From assembly GCA_963699105.1 (NCBI GenBank), contig CAVOTI010000001.1:868001-932000 (forward strand): 64,000 nucleotides of DNA, read 5' to 3'. Positions 31,176 to 39,746 of this stretch are shown here, one piece after another. The notes below the pieces were generated by a model. That model saw only the letters and a program-made list of their open reading frames with translations. It was not told where the DNA came from and ran no database searches. The position numbers and the translations under genes are program-made. Numbering within the stretch: position 1 is the stretch's first letter; every line of letters begins with the position of its first letter. The stretch comes from Bog-756 sp963699105 (GTDB lineage: Bacteria; Actinomycetota; Acidimicrobiia; Acidimicrobiales; RAAP-2).

Positions 31176-32936
31176 TCAGCCCGGGCTGTCGGCCGGGTCG
31201 GTCGAGCGCCCGTGGACGGCGGCGCTCAGGGTGACGGCCATGTCGCCCACCCTCCCGAGGTAGCCGGGTGAGGCGGGCGAGGACGGGCGCCACGTCTCGA
31301 GCTCGACCGAGTGGTCCTCGGTGCCGGTGGCTTGGAAGCCGGGGCCGAACTGGGCCCGCCACACCCGGTTGACGGTGGGGTGGTAGCCGAGGACGTCGAG
31401 CTGGTTGACCAGCCCGATGAACCTCTCCACGTCCAGGAGCTGGCTGTTGTCGGCCGCCCGGCCGGCCCCGCTGTCGTTGACGAAGACCGATCCCTGGTGT
31501 CCGAGGGCCGGGACCACCAGCGACACCAGCTCGGCCACCTGGCCGTCGGAGGCCTTGTCCAGCGACGGGATGGCCGTCACCCGCACCACGAAGAGGGCGG
31601 CCACCCCGAGGGCGACGGCCCCGGCCACCACCCGGAAGGCCAGGCCGGAGGCCAGCGGTGGCTTCGCCGTGGCGTGGGCCGGGGACGAGGACGGCCCGGT
31701 CAGCGGGAACCGCACCATGCCCATGCCGATGAGCTGGGCGACGGGGACCGCGACGGCCCACACCACCAGGTATCCGTAGGGGTGGCCCACCAGCCGGGTC
31801 ACGGCCACCACCATGACCGCCGTGCCCACCAGGCCGAGGGCACCGAGCCCGGCGGCGAACCGGAGCCGCTGACGAACGGCGACCACGGTGGCCGCCACCC
31901 CGGCGGCCAGCACCACCGCGGTGGCCAGGGTGGCCGCCACCCCGTGGTGCGGGGCCAGGGCCAGGTTCGAGTGCATCACCTCTGCCGGCCCCTCGACCAG
32001 GATCCCGAAGACGGCGACGACGGCGCCCACCCCGGCCCGCAGGGAGTGCCCCGGATAGCCGGCCGTGAAGAACCGTTCGATGAGGGTGAAGTTGCCCGGG
32101 TGGTTGGTCAGCTGCTGGACGACCGGCGGCAGCCACATGAGCACGAAGACGACGGCCCCGAGCCCGGCCCACAGCCGGACCCGCCGGTTCCCGGCCCGAC
32201 CTCGGGCCGACGACGACGCCCGCCGGCGGTCGGCGGCGGTGGTGGCCACCCAGACGACGGTGGCCACCGCCCCCACCGCCACCACCAGGGGGAGGGTGGA
32301 GATGTTGGTCTGCACCACGAAGGAGCCGACCAGCACCGCCCCGACCAGGGAGAGCGTGGACCGGGCGGTGGCGGCCGCGCCCAACAGGATGAAGAGCAGC
32401 AACGGGAAGATGACCACCATCGGGTTCCACGGGCTGACCAGTCCCCCGAGCGAAGACTCCGAGTAAGTGACGCTGCCCGGGCCGACCATGGCCAGGACCG
32501 AGCCCAGCCCGCACACCCACAGCCCGCACCACAGGGCGCGGGCCGGCGTGGTCCGCCGGCGCACCACCTCCACACAGGCCACCGCCGACAGGGCGTTGAG
32601 GAGCGTGGCCCCCACGAACATGGCCCGGGCCCCGTGGCCGAGGACCCGGTAGACGAGCGAGAGAAGATAGAAGTAGGCCGGCCCCGGGTGGTTCCACCCG
32701 TTGTGGTCGAACACCCCCAACTGCTGTTTCCACTGGAGGGCCCGGCGGGTATGGAGGTCGATGAGGGCCAGGTCGTCGCTCAGGTAGATGTGGGAGCCCG
32801 GCCCGGCCAGGAGTTGGATCACCGCCACGGCGAAGGGGACGATGACGATCCCGAAGGCAAGACCTGTCACCCAGGACGGCGGGAGGGGGCCGGAGCCGTC
32901 GGCCCCGACCGGGCCGTATGGAGGCTGGCCACCCAT
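31176..32936 (-). CDS. Polytopic GT-C-like membrane protein
   Basis: 586 intact residues with about twelve hydrophobic segments. The first external loop has YLSDDLALIDLHTRRA (Asp54-Asp55) and then HPGPAYFYLL near residues 83-92, comparable with the D...HPP pattern of GT39-type enzymes but with HPGP. A C-terminal external portion of about 150 residues includes LGHQGSVFVNDSGAG and FIGLVNQLDVLGY. The ATG at 32936 has a TACAAT box 9 nt upstream, which supports it over a longer in-frame extension. It stands as a single-gene unit. It probably transfers a sugar or handles a lipid-linked glycan; no specific family recognised. Confidence 0.72.
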   Translation of the reverse strand: MGGQPPYGPVGADGSGPLPPSWVTGLAFGIVIVPFAVAVIQLLAGPGSHIYLSDDLALIDLHTRRALQWKQQLGVFDHNGWNHPGPAYFYLLSLVYRVLGHGARAMFVGATLLNALSAVACVEVVRRRTTPARALWCGLWVCGLGSVLAMVGPGSVTYSESSLGGLVSPWNPMVVIFPLLLFILLGAAATARSTLSLVGAVLVGSFVVQTNISTLPLVVAVGAVATVVWVATTAADRRRASSSARGRAGNRRVRLWAGLGAVVFVLMWLPPVVQQLTNHPGNFTLIERFFTAGYPGHSLRAGVGAVVAVFGILVEGPAEVMHSNLALAPHHGVAATLATAVVLAAGVAATVVAVRQRLRFAAGLGALGLVGTAVMVVAVTRLVGHPYGYLVVWAVAVPVAQLIGMGMVRFPLTGPSSSPAHATAKPPLASGLAFRVVAGAVALGVAALFVVRVTAIPSLDKASDGQVAELVSLVVPALGHQGSVFVNDSGAGRAADNSQLLDVERFIGLVNQLDVLGYHPTVNRVWRAQFGPGFQATGTEDHSVELETWRPSSPASPGYLGRVGDMAVTLSAAVHGRSTDPADSPG

Positions 32937-32951
32937 GGTCCGCCGATTGTA
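32937..32951 (-). promoter_or_regulatory. Likely -10 box for a near-leaderless mRNA
   Basis: TACAAT (complement of 32946-32951) is a near-consensus -10 box 9 nt before the ATG at 32936. Confidence 0.45.
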
Positions 32952-33030
32952 CGGGTCCGGCCGTCCCGGCGCGATTCCCACGGCCCGGCCGCCCGGTTCC
33001 GGGGCCGGCCGCCGTCAACCGGACGACGCC

Positions 33031-33390
33031 TCAGAGGTTGGGGACGTACCCTCCGCGGCCCATCGACTCGCTCTCGAACGGGTCGACCGACTCGTCCACG
33101 CCCCCCCGGACCTCGGTCACCCACGGGAGCCGCTCGTGCAGAATGCGCTCCACCCCGCCCTGCAGGGTCGAGGCGCTCACCGCGCACGAGCTGCACGCTC
33201 CCTGCAGCTGGACCTCCACCACCCCGGTGGCCACATCGGCGGACACCAACGCCAGGTCCCCGCCGTCGGCCTGGACGGCCGGTCGCATCAGTTCGATGAG
33301 GGCGTTGAGTTGGGACAGCCGGTCGCCGCGCTCGTCGTCGCCCAGGGCGTCGGTTCCGTTCCCCTCGTCCGTCTCCTCGGAATCCACCAT
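33031..33390 (-). CDS. NifU-like C-terminal-domain Fe-S scaffold protein
   Basis: 119 residues with an acidic head and one NifU C-terminal domain. The core runs LIELMRPAVQADGGDLALVS, then GACSSCAVSASTLQGGVE with Cys66 and Cys69 of the CxxC that holds a transient Fe-S cluster. Length fits free-standing Nfu-type proteins. The ATG at 33390 has a clear GGAGGAG Shine-Dalgarno about 4 nt upstream. It is unrelated to the surrounding envelope genes and may mark an edge between housekeeping and glycan genes. It lies divergent to the LLM oxidoreductase. Confidence 0.88.
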   Translation of the reverse strand: MVDSEETDEGNGTDALGDDERGDRLSQLNALIELMRPAVQADGGDLALVSADVATGVVEVQLQGACSSCAVSASTLQGGVERILHERLPWVTEVRGGVDESVDPFESESMGRGGYVPNL

Positions 33391-33558
33391 GCGCTCCTCC
33401 AGGTGGCCGGGCCCGGTGGCCACGGCGTGTCGGTCGTTTCGACCACCTCCAGTCTGCCGTGCCGGACGCGCCGGTCGAACATCGCCACCACCGGGGCCGT
33501 GCCCCACGCCGGCGCTACCACGACTCCGGGTCGGCGGAGGGTACGATGCATTGTGCCC

Positions 33559-34537
33559 ATGGAGCCCCCCGACACCCCGATGGGGCCGATCGGACTCATC
33601 CTCCCGACTTTCCTCCAGCAACCGGCCCCCAGGTGGCCGGAACACCCTTGCCCGGTGGGCGGACCGGCGTCCGACCTGGCCACCGTGTCCCGGCGGGCCG
33701 AGGAGCTGGGGGCATCCGCCCTGTGGGCCTGCGACCACATCTTCTGGCACGGCCCCTGCCTCGAATGCATGGTGGCGCTGACGGTGGCGGCCACCGCCAC
33801 CCAACGGGCCATGGTCGGGACCTGCGTGATCCAGCTCCCGCTCCGCCAGGCCTCGGTGGTGGCCAAACAGGCCGCCACCCTGCACACGTTGTCGGGGGGA
33901 CGGGTCGTCCTCGGGGTGGGGGTCGGGAGCCATCCCGGCGAGTACGCCGAGGCCGGGGTCGACTACCACCGGCGGGGACGGCTGCTCGACGCCGGCATCG
34001 CCGAGCTCCGGCGGTCGTGGGACTCGGCGGGGTCGAGGGCCGACGGACCGAGCCGACGGGGCCACGGGCTACCGGCAGCTCCCGCCGCCGCCGCCCGTCC
34101 CGGTCTGGGTGGGCGGCTCGTCGGAGGCCGCCCTCCGGCGCGCCGCCAAACTGGGCGACGGATGGATGCCCCTGTTCCTGGCGCCCCAGGCCTACAGCGA
34201 GGCCGTCGAACGCCTGGCCAAGGAGATCGACCGGGCCGGGCGCCGTCCCGACGAGGTCACGCCCTCGATCGTGCTCTTCGTGAGCATCGACGATGACCCG
34301 GTGGCCGCCCGGCAGTCCGGGACCGAGTGGATGTCCTCGCTCTACGGGATCCCGGCCAAGGCCTTCGAACGCCACCTGGTGGCCGGGACGGCGGCCGAGG
34401 TGGCCGAGACCGTGGCCGTCTACCGCCGGGGCGGGGCCGCCCACGTTGCCCTGTACGTTACCGCCGACCAACCCATCGAACAGTTCGAACGCCTGGTTTC
34501 CGCCCTTCCGGCGGCCGGGGTCCGTACTCGAGGATAA
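33559..34537 (+). CDS. LLM-class (F420-type) oxidoreductase (one frame change)
   Basis: About 325 residues forming a luciferase-like TIM barrel. The N-terminus is GPIGLILPTF, then WACDHIFWHGP, MVGTCVIQLPLRQASVVAKQ, GGRVVLGVGVGSHPGEYAEA and HRRGRLLDAGIAELRR. After a frame shift near 34040 it reads VPVWVGGSSEAALRRAAKLG and DGWMPLFLAP. This order is typical of F420-dependent enzymes, common in actinobacteria; FMN use cannot be excluded. The ATG at 33559 is used. A GTG at 33553 lies 5 nt behind a TACGAT box and could be the true leaderless start. The substrate is unknown. Confidence 0.82.
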
Positions 34538-34547
34538 CGAGGACGCC

Positions 34548-35729
34548 ATGGATCGCACCGCACACATCGTGGGCTCGGCCCTGACCCCGATGAACCGTCG
34601 GGACCGCACGGCCGAGGAGATGGCCCTCGAGGTGGTGAGCGGGGCGCTGGCCGATGCCGGCCTGCAGCCCGACCAGGTCAACCTGGTGGTGTTCGGGAAC
34701 GCCACCGCCGGCCGCCTGGTCGACCAGGGGTGCCTGCGGGGCCAGTCGTTCCTCGGACGGGCCGGACTCCGAAACGCCGGCATCGTGAATGTCGACAACT
34801 CCTGCGCCGGCGGGTCCTCGGCACTCCACCTGGCCTCACTGGCCACCCTGGCCGGTACCCGCACGGTGCTGGCCGTCGGGGTCGAGAAGATGTGGACGGG
34901 TGACCGGGCCGCCACCCTGGCCGGCATCGAGGACGGCGTGCCCCTGATCGACCGTACCTACCTCCATCACGAGCTCGAGAACGCCTCGGGCTCGGTGCTG
35001 ATGGCTCTCAACGCCTCGTGGGCGGTCACGCTGATGGAGGAACGGGGCGCCACCGTGGAACAGTTCGCGGCCACCGCCGTCAAGGCCCGACGACACGGCG
35101 CCCTCAACCCCAACGCCCAGTTCCAAACCGAGGTGACCCTGGAAGAGGTCCTGTCGTCCCCGGCCATCGTCCCACCCCTCACCCGGCTGATGTGCTCGTC
35201 GTTTACCGACGGTGCCGCCGCCGTGGTGCTGTCGGCGGCGGCGTCGCCCGGGGCGCCGAAGATCCGGACCAGCACCGTGCGTTCGGGCAACGGAGACATC
35301 GACTACCACGAGCGTCTGGGGGAGACGGCCCTAGCCGCCTGGGAGGATTCGGGCATCGATCCCGCCGATGTCGACGTGGTGGAGCTGCACGACGCCACCA
35401 GTCCCGAAGAGCTCTTCGCCCTGGAATCGTTGGGGTTGTTCAAGCCGGGTGACGCCGGACCGGCCACGGTGGCCGGCCATACCTCCGTCGGGGGCAAGGG
35501 GCCGACGGTCAACTCCAGCGGAGGCCTGGTGGCCCGCGGGCATCCGCTGGGCGCCACCGGCATCGCCCAGGTGATCGAACTGGTCACCCAGCTGGGGGGC
35601 CGGGCCGGATCCCGGCAGGTGGAGGAGGCCCGATTGGCGTTGGCCGTCAATACCGGTGGCATGATCGGGAGCCATGGTGGACGAACTGATGCGGGATTCA
35701 TCGGGATCCACGTCCTCGAGAGGGGCTGA
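34548..35729 (+). CDS. Thiolase-like protein (SCP-x type)
   Basis: 393 residues of thiolase fold. The nucleophilic Cys is Cys86 in VDNSCAGGSSALHLA. The GHPLGATG loop is at 331-338 (His332) and VELHDATSPEELFALESLG at 278-296. The position where degradative thiolases carry a second catalytic Cys near the C-terminus instead reads AVNTGGMIG (366-374), so this is an SCP-x/thiolase-like variant. It may do Claisen-type or retro-Claisen chemistry on an acyl-CoA. The start ATG is 10 nt after the LLM stop and 3 nt separate its stop from the next gene, so the run is an operon. Confidence 0.85.
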   Translation: MDRTAHIVGSALTPMNRRDRTAEEMALEVVSGALADAGLQPDQVNLVVFGNATAGRLVDQGCLRGQSFLGRAGLRNAGIVNVDNSCAGGSSALHLASLATLAGTRTVLAVGVEKMWTGDRAATLAGIEDGVPLIDRTYLHHELENASGSVLMALNASWAVTLMEERGATVEQFAATAVKARRHGALNPNAQFQTEVTLEEVLSSPAIVPPLTRLMCSSFTDGAAAVVLSAAASPGAPKIRTSTVRSGNGDIDYHERLGETALAAWEDSGIDPADVDVVELHDATSPEELFALESLGLFKPGDAGPATVAGHTSVGGKGPTVNSSGGLVARGHPLGATGIAQVIELVTQLGGRAGSRQVEEARLALAVNTGGMIGSHGGRTDAGFIGIHVLERG

Positions 35730-35732
35730 CCG

Positions 35733-36668
35733 GTGACGACGACACGCGGTGGGATCGTCACCGGCTGGGGCATAGCCGTACCCGACAAGGTGGTGACCAA
35801 CGACGACCTGTCGGTGACCATGGACACCAACGACGCCTGGATCCGGGAGCGGACCGGCATCTGCGAGCGGCGGATCGGGGGGACGACCTCCCAGCTGGCC
35901 ATCGAAGCGGGACTGGCCGCCCTGGACAAGGCGGGCCGGCGGCCCGACGAGATCGACGGGGTCATCCTGGCCACCACCACGCCCGACCAGATCGTGCCGG
36001 GCACCTCGGCCACCGTCCAGGACGGCATCGGCATCACCGGGGGTGCCTTCGACGTCAACGCCGCCTGCTCGGGATTCGTCTACGCCCTGTCGGTGGCCCA
36101 CGGCATGCTGGCCATCGGGGCCGAGCGGTTGTTGGTGATCGGGGCCGAGACCCTCAGCCGGATCACCGACTGGGACGATCGGTCGGTGGCCGTGCTGGTG
36201 GGCGACGGGGCCGGGGCCGTGGTGTTGGAGGCGGTGGACGGGCCGGGCCAGCTCCTGTCGTGGAACCTGGGGGCCGACGGCTCGTTGCGACACCTCCTCA
36301 AGTGCGACCACGGCGGCTTCCTCTACATGGACGGCAAGGAGATCTTCCGCAAGGCAGTGCGGGTGGTGGTCGAATCGGCGGAACAGGCCATCGCCGAAGC
36401 CGGTCTCACCACCGACGACATCGACCTGATGGTCCCCCATCAGGCCAACCTGCGGATCATCACCGCGGCGTGTCAGCGTCTGGGGATCCCCGACGAGAAG
36501 GCGGTGGTGGTCATCGACCGCTACGGGAACACCTCGTCGGCTTCGATTCCCCTGGCCCTGGTGGACGCCCTGGAGACCGGCCGGCTGGAAAAGGGCCACC
36601 ACGTGCTGCTCACCGGGTTCGGCGGCGGCATGACCTGGGCCAGTGCCGTGCTCCGCTGGGGCGGGTGA
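35733..36668 (+). CDS. FabH-like beta-ketoacyl-ACP synthase III family protein
   Basis: 311 residues with the full FabH triad: Cys112 in VNAACSGF, His236 in VPHQANLRI and Asn266 in YGNTSSAS. The terminal FGGGMTWASAVLRWG is also typical. It should condense an acyl-CoA starter with malonyl-ACP or a similar substrate. A GTG start 3 nt behind the thiolase and a GTGA overlap with the following nucleotidyltransferase imply tight coupling. The setting, beside a thiolase and a sugar-type nucleotidyltransferase and not in a fab cluster, suggests a specialised pathway instead of bulk fatty-acid initiation; that is inference. Confidence 0.9.
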   Translation: MTTTRGGIVTGWGIAVPDKVVTNDDLSVTMDTNDAWIRERTGICERRIGGTTSQLAIEAGLAALDKAGRRPDEIDGVILATTTPDQIVPGTSATVQDGIGITGGAFDVNAACSGFVYALSVAHGMLAIGAERLLVIGAETLSRITDWDDRSVAVLVGDGAGAVVLEAVDGPGQLLSWNLGADGSLRHLLKCDHGGFLYMDGKEIFRKAVRVVVESAEQAIAEAGLTTDDIDLMVPHQANLRIITAACQRLGIPDEKAVVVIDRYGNTSSASIPLALVDALETGRLEKGHHVLLTGFGGGMTWASAVLRWGG

Positions 36669-37570
36669 ACAACGTCGTGGCGCCTACTCTGGTGGTCCTG
36701 GCCGCCGGGATGGCCCGCCGTTACGGCGGATGCAAGCCGCTGGCCCCCATCGGACCCAACGGCGAAGCGGTGATCGACCTGCTGGTCAGCGACGCGGTGT
36801 CCGCCGGCTTCGGTCGCATCGTGCTGGTGCTCCACCCCGAGACGGGACCGGCCATCCGCTATCACGTCGAGCAGTGCTGGCCGGCGTCGGTCCCGGTGGC
36901 CCTGGCCGAACAGCGGCTGCCCCTCGGCACCGTGCACGCGGTGCTGGCCGCCCGGGACTCGGTCGGGGACGACGAGTCGTTCGGCGTGTGCAATGCCGAC
37001 GACATCTACGGAGAAGAGGCCATGGGGGCGCTGAGCCGGCAGCTCGGCTCGGGCCCCGACGAGCACGCGCTGATCGGGTACAAGCTGCGGGCCACGGTGG
37101 CCACCGACGATCCCGTCACCCGGGGCATCTGCGAAGTGGACGCTCACGGATACCTGACGGCGCTGACCGAGCGACGCCAGATCGTCCGCCACCACGGAGG
37201 CGACAGCTTCAGCTCCGAGGACGGCGTGGAGCCGGTCAAGCTCGACGGCGAGTTGCCCACCTCGGTCAATCTGTGGGGCTTCCGGCCGGCCATCTGGGAG
37301 GTGTTCGGATCGGCCATGGACGCCTCGGGACTCGACGAGGAGGCGCTGGTGGCGACGGTGGCCGCCGGGGGTGAGGTGCCCAAGGCCGAAGTGCTGCTCC
37401 CCGAGGTGGTGGCGGCCATGGTGACCGGGGGCTCCGGCCTACCGGTACGGGTGGTCACCACCGACGCCAAGCTGGTGGGTGTCACCCACGCCGCCGACCT
37501 TCCCGTGGTCAGTGCCGAACTGGCCCGTCAGGTGGCCTGGGGTATCCGGCCCAGCCAGCTCTGGAGGTAG
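36665..37570 (+). CDS. Nucleotidyltransferase (sugar-nucleotide pyrophosphorylase type)
   Basis: 301 residues of the NTP_transferase Rossmann fold. The signature LAAGMARRYGGCKPL lies at residues 12-26, followed by IGPNGEAVIDLL, and the metal-binding NADD is at 110-113. Such enzymes join an NTP and a sugar phosphate or a related polyol or amino-acid phosphate. The GPNGE subgroup is common in bacteria but its substrate is not settled as far as I know. The GTG start overlaps the FabH-like stop. It is convergent with the desaturase, 5 bases apart, across a palindrome. Confidence 0.82.
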   Translation: MNNVVAPTLVVLAAGMARRYGGCKPLAPIGPNGEAVIDLLVSDAVSAGFGRIVLVLHPETGPAIRYHVEQCWPASVPVALAEQRLPLGTVHAVLAARDSVGDDESFGVCNADDIYGEEAMGALSRQLGSGPDEHALIGYKLRATVATDDPVTRGICEVDAHGYLTALTERRQIVRHHGGDSFSSEDGVEPVKLDGELPTSVNLWGFRPAIWEVFGSAMDASGLDEEALVATVAAGGEVPKAEVLLPEVVAAMVTGGSGLPVRVVTTDAKLVGVTHAADLPVVSAELARQVAWGIRPSQLWR

Positions 37571-37572
37571 CG

Positions 37573-37588
37573 GCCTCAGTCCTGAGGC
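37573..37588. terminator. Perfect inverted repeat at a convergent junction
   Basis: GCCTCAG-TC-CTGAGGC, a 7-bp stem that begins 3 bases after one stop and contains the TGA of the desaturase. Possible two-way terminator without a T-tract. Confidence 0.4.
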
Positions 37589-38665
37589 GAGGGATGCGGC
37601 TGACCGAAGCTGGCGATCACCGCCCGGCTGAGGAAGAGGGCGTAGCCGTCCGAGATGACTTCGCGGTGGCCGGCGAACAGTCCGGCCCGGTCCAGCTGGC
37701 GGTGCAACTTCTTCAACCCCCGGTAGGGGACGGTGGGGACGACGTGGTGTTCGAAGTGGTACTCCATCCTGGCTCCCACCCAATGGTCCTGCAGCCACCC
37801 GGCGCAGTTGGTGCGGGCGATCCAGTGCACGGTGTCGGGGTTGCGCAGACCGGGGTCGAAGTGTTCGGTGATGGTCTTCAGGCGCAGGATCATCGGGTAC
37901 ATGCAGACGATCGGCACCAACCAGAAGACGGCGTAGAACAACAAGCCGCGCAGCACTCCCTGGAACAACACGAACTGGCCCAGCACGACGATCTGGGTGA
38001 TCAGCTTGCCGAACAGCAGCGACGGACGGGCCAACAGACTGGCCGGGGCCCCCGACTCCTGCGAGGTGCCCGAGATGCGGGTGGTCGCCCTCCGGAAAGC
38101 CGTCACCCCGATCAGATCCTGCAGGACCAGGAGGGTGAGCGCACCGCGGCGGGCCGGCACCAGGTAGAAGCCGCGATCGGGATCGTTCTCCTGACCCAGG
38201 TAGCGGTGGTGGAGGCGATGGGTGGGGCGGTACTCCTCCACCGAGTTGACCGTCCAAAAGGCGATGGCCCAGTTGCAGACCCGGTCGTTGAGCCGGCGCG
38301 ATCTTGGCCAACAGCCCGTGTGACCCCTCGTGGAGGATGACCCCGAAGGCGTTCATCCTCAGTCCCATCAACAGGACCAGGACGACTCCGGCCGGGATCG
38401 ACCAGGCCAGGGGCAGACGGGGCAGGAGGTTGACGGCGGTCACCAGCACCGCCACTTCGATCCACAGCACGGCGATGGCAAACACGGTGTCGGGCAGCGA
38501 CTGCCGGGCGTAGGCGCGCAGTTCCTCGGCGCTCACCAACTCGTCGAACTGCCCCCGCCACACCTTTTCGTTGTTGGCTTCGTGGTTGGCCGATGGCGCT
38601 TTTTCGTTGGCGGATGACCCTTTGGGAGCGTTGGTCGATGCCTCTTTTCTCCCCTGCATCACCAT
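37576..38665 (-). CDS. Membrane fatty-acid desaturase (one frame change)
   Basis: About 360 residues. Three His boxes of the FA_desaturase family are present: HEGSH (112-116), HRLHHRYLG, and EYHFEHHVVP near the C-terminus, with paired hydrophobic stretches between. The frame changes near 38297 and resumes at RLNDRVCNWAIAFW. The head is Asn/Ala/Lys-rich (STNAPKGSSANEK...), unlike its GC-rich neighbours. The ATG at 38665 follows a GGGGAGGG Shine-Dalgarno with 7-8 nt spacing. It should place a cis double bond in acyl-lipids or hydroxylate a related substrate, taking electrons from ferredoxin or cytochrome b5. Confidence 0.85.
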
Positions 38666-38686
38666 GTTCCCGACCCTCCCCATTCG

Positions 38687-38696
38687 ACTGTACAGT
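38687..38696. promoter_or_regulatory. Perfect palindrome between divergent genes
   Basis: ACTGTACAGT lies 21 bases before the desaturase ATG and 38 before the methyltransferase ATG. It contains TACAGT, a TANNNT match on both strands, so it may be overlapping -10 boxes or an operator. Confidence 0.35.
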
Positions 38697-38734
38697 ACGC
38701 ACCGACAGCGGATCAATTGGTAAAGGACCAGCAT

Positions 38735-39725
38735 ATGGAGCCGTCGCCGAAGGCTGAGCCGGTCGCTTCCGGGGGTCAGGACAGCTCGTCTGGGGATGGG
38801 GCCGCCCTGGTCCGCTGTCCGATCTGCGGGTCGACCGACACGTGGCTCTACCGCACCGACGTTGCCGACCTCGAGTACTTCGTCGTCCCTCCCCGCAATT
38901 TCCGGATGCAGAAATGCGCGGCCTGCGCGTCGGAATTCCTCGACCCGCGCCCTCTGGAGTCCGAGCTCCCCCCCTTCTACCCGGCCGACTATCACGCCTA
39001 CAACGAGAACCACGACGGCGTGGCCCGGTTGCTGGTCGAGCTGCCGAGCGCGCTCGAGGGCGCGGTTGTACGGTCGGCTCATCGAGGAGCGGCCCGGTCG
39101 CATCTTCGACGTGGGGACGGGCGACTGCCGGCACTTCGACGAACTCCGTCGGTTCATCGACCTGGAGTGTGCCGGCGTGGAAATCCAGCCGGAGGTGGCG
39201 GCCAAGGGTCGGGCCCGGGGTTACGACGTGCTCGAGGGAACATTGGAGGCCGCCGACCTGACCGGCCATGTCGGCCGGTACGACGTGGTGTCGATGAACC
39301 ACGTGCTCGAACACGTCGTCAGTCCGCAGACCATGCTCGAACGGGCGTACGACCTGCTGCGCCCGGGAGGGCACCTCATCGGCCAGCTCCCCACCGTGTC
39401 GTCGTGGGAGAACCGGCTGTTCGGACGCAATTGGGGCGGCTACCACTACCCGCGCCACCTCCAGATCCCGTCCCGACCGGGCCTGGCCGGACTGCTCCAG
39501 CGGGTCGGGCTGTGCAACATCACCATTCGTTCGGCCCCCCACATCCAGACCACCATCTCCATGCAGAACTCGCTGGTCCGGCGAGGGTGGCGCCCGAAGA
39601 TGCACAACGGCAAGTCGCCGATCTACTCGGAGCTGCTGGTGGCCGCCCTGCCCTACGAGTCGGTGGCCTGGCTGTTCGACGAGGGCGGCATCATCGACTT
39701 CCGGGCCGAGAAGCCGGGACCCTGA
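38735..39725 (+). CDS. SAM-dependent methyltransferase with N-terminal zinc ribbon (one frame change)
   Basis: About 330 residues. An N-terminal zinc ribbon (Cys28/Cys31 in CPICG, Cys61/Cys64 in CAAC) is followed, after a frame change near 39062, by motif I RIFDVGTGDCRHF and YDVVSMNHVLEHVVSP, with DLLRPGGHLIGQLPTVSSWE as post-motif. This layout is usual for methyltransferases in polysaccharide and O-antigen clusters. The ATG at 38735 has AAAGGA 7 nt upstream. The target is probably a glycan or nucleotide sugar. It ends convergent to the next gene across a hairpin. Confidence 0.83.
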
Positions 39726-39730
39726 CCGGC

Positions 39731-39746
39731 CGGCCCCTCTGGGCCG
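39731..39746. terminator. Hairpin between two convergent stop codons
   Basis: CGGCCC-CTCT-GGGCCG fills the gap between the stops at 39725 and 39747 exactly. A two-way terminator is likely, though without a T-tract. Confidence 0.45.

Noticed and set aside
31311..33299. A 662-codon plus-strand frame opposite the GT-C protein at 31176-32936
   Set aside because: Rich in His, Gly and acidic residues without motifs. The opposite strand encodes a coherent polytopic protein with a TACAAT promoter.
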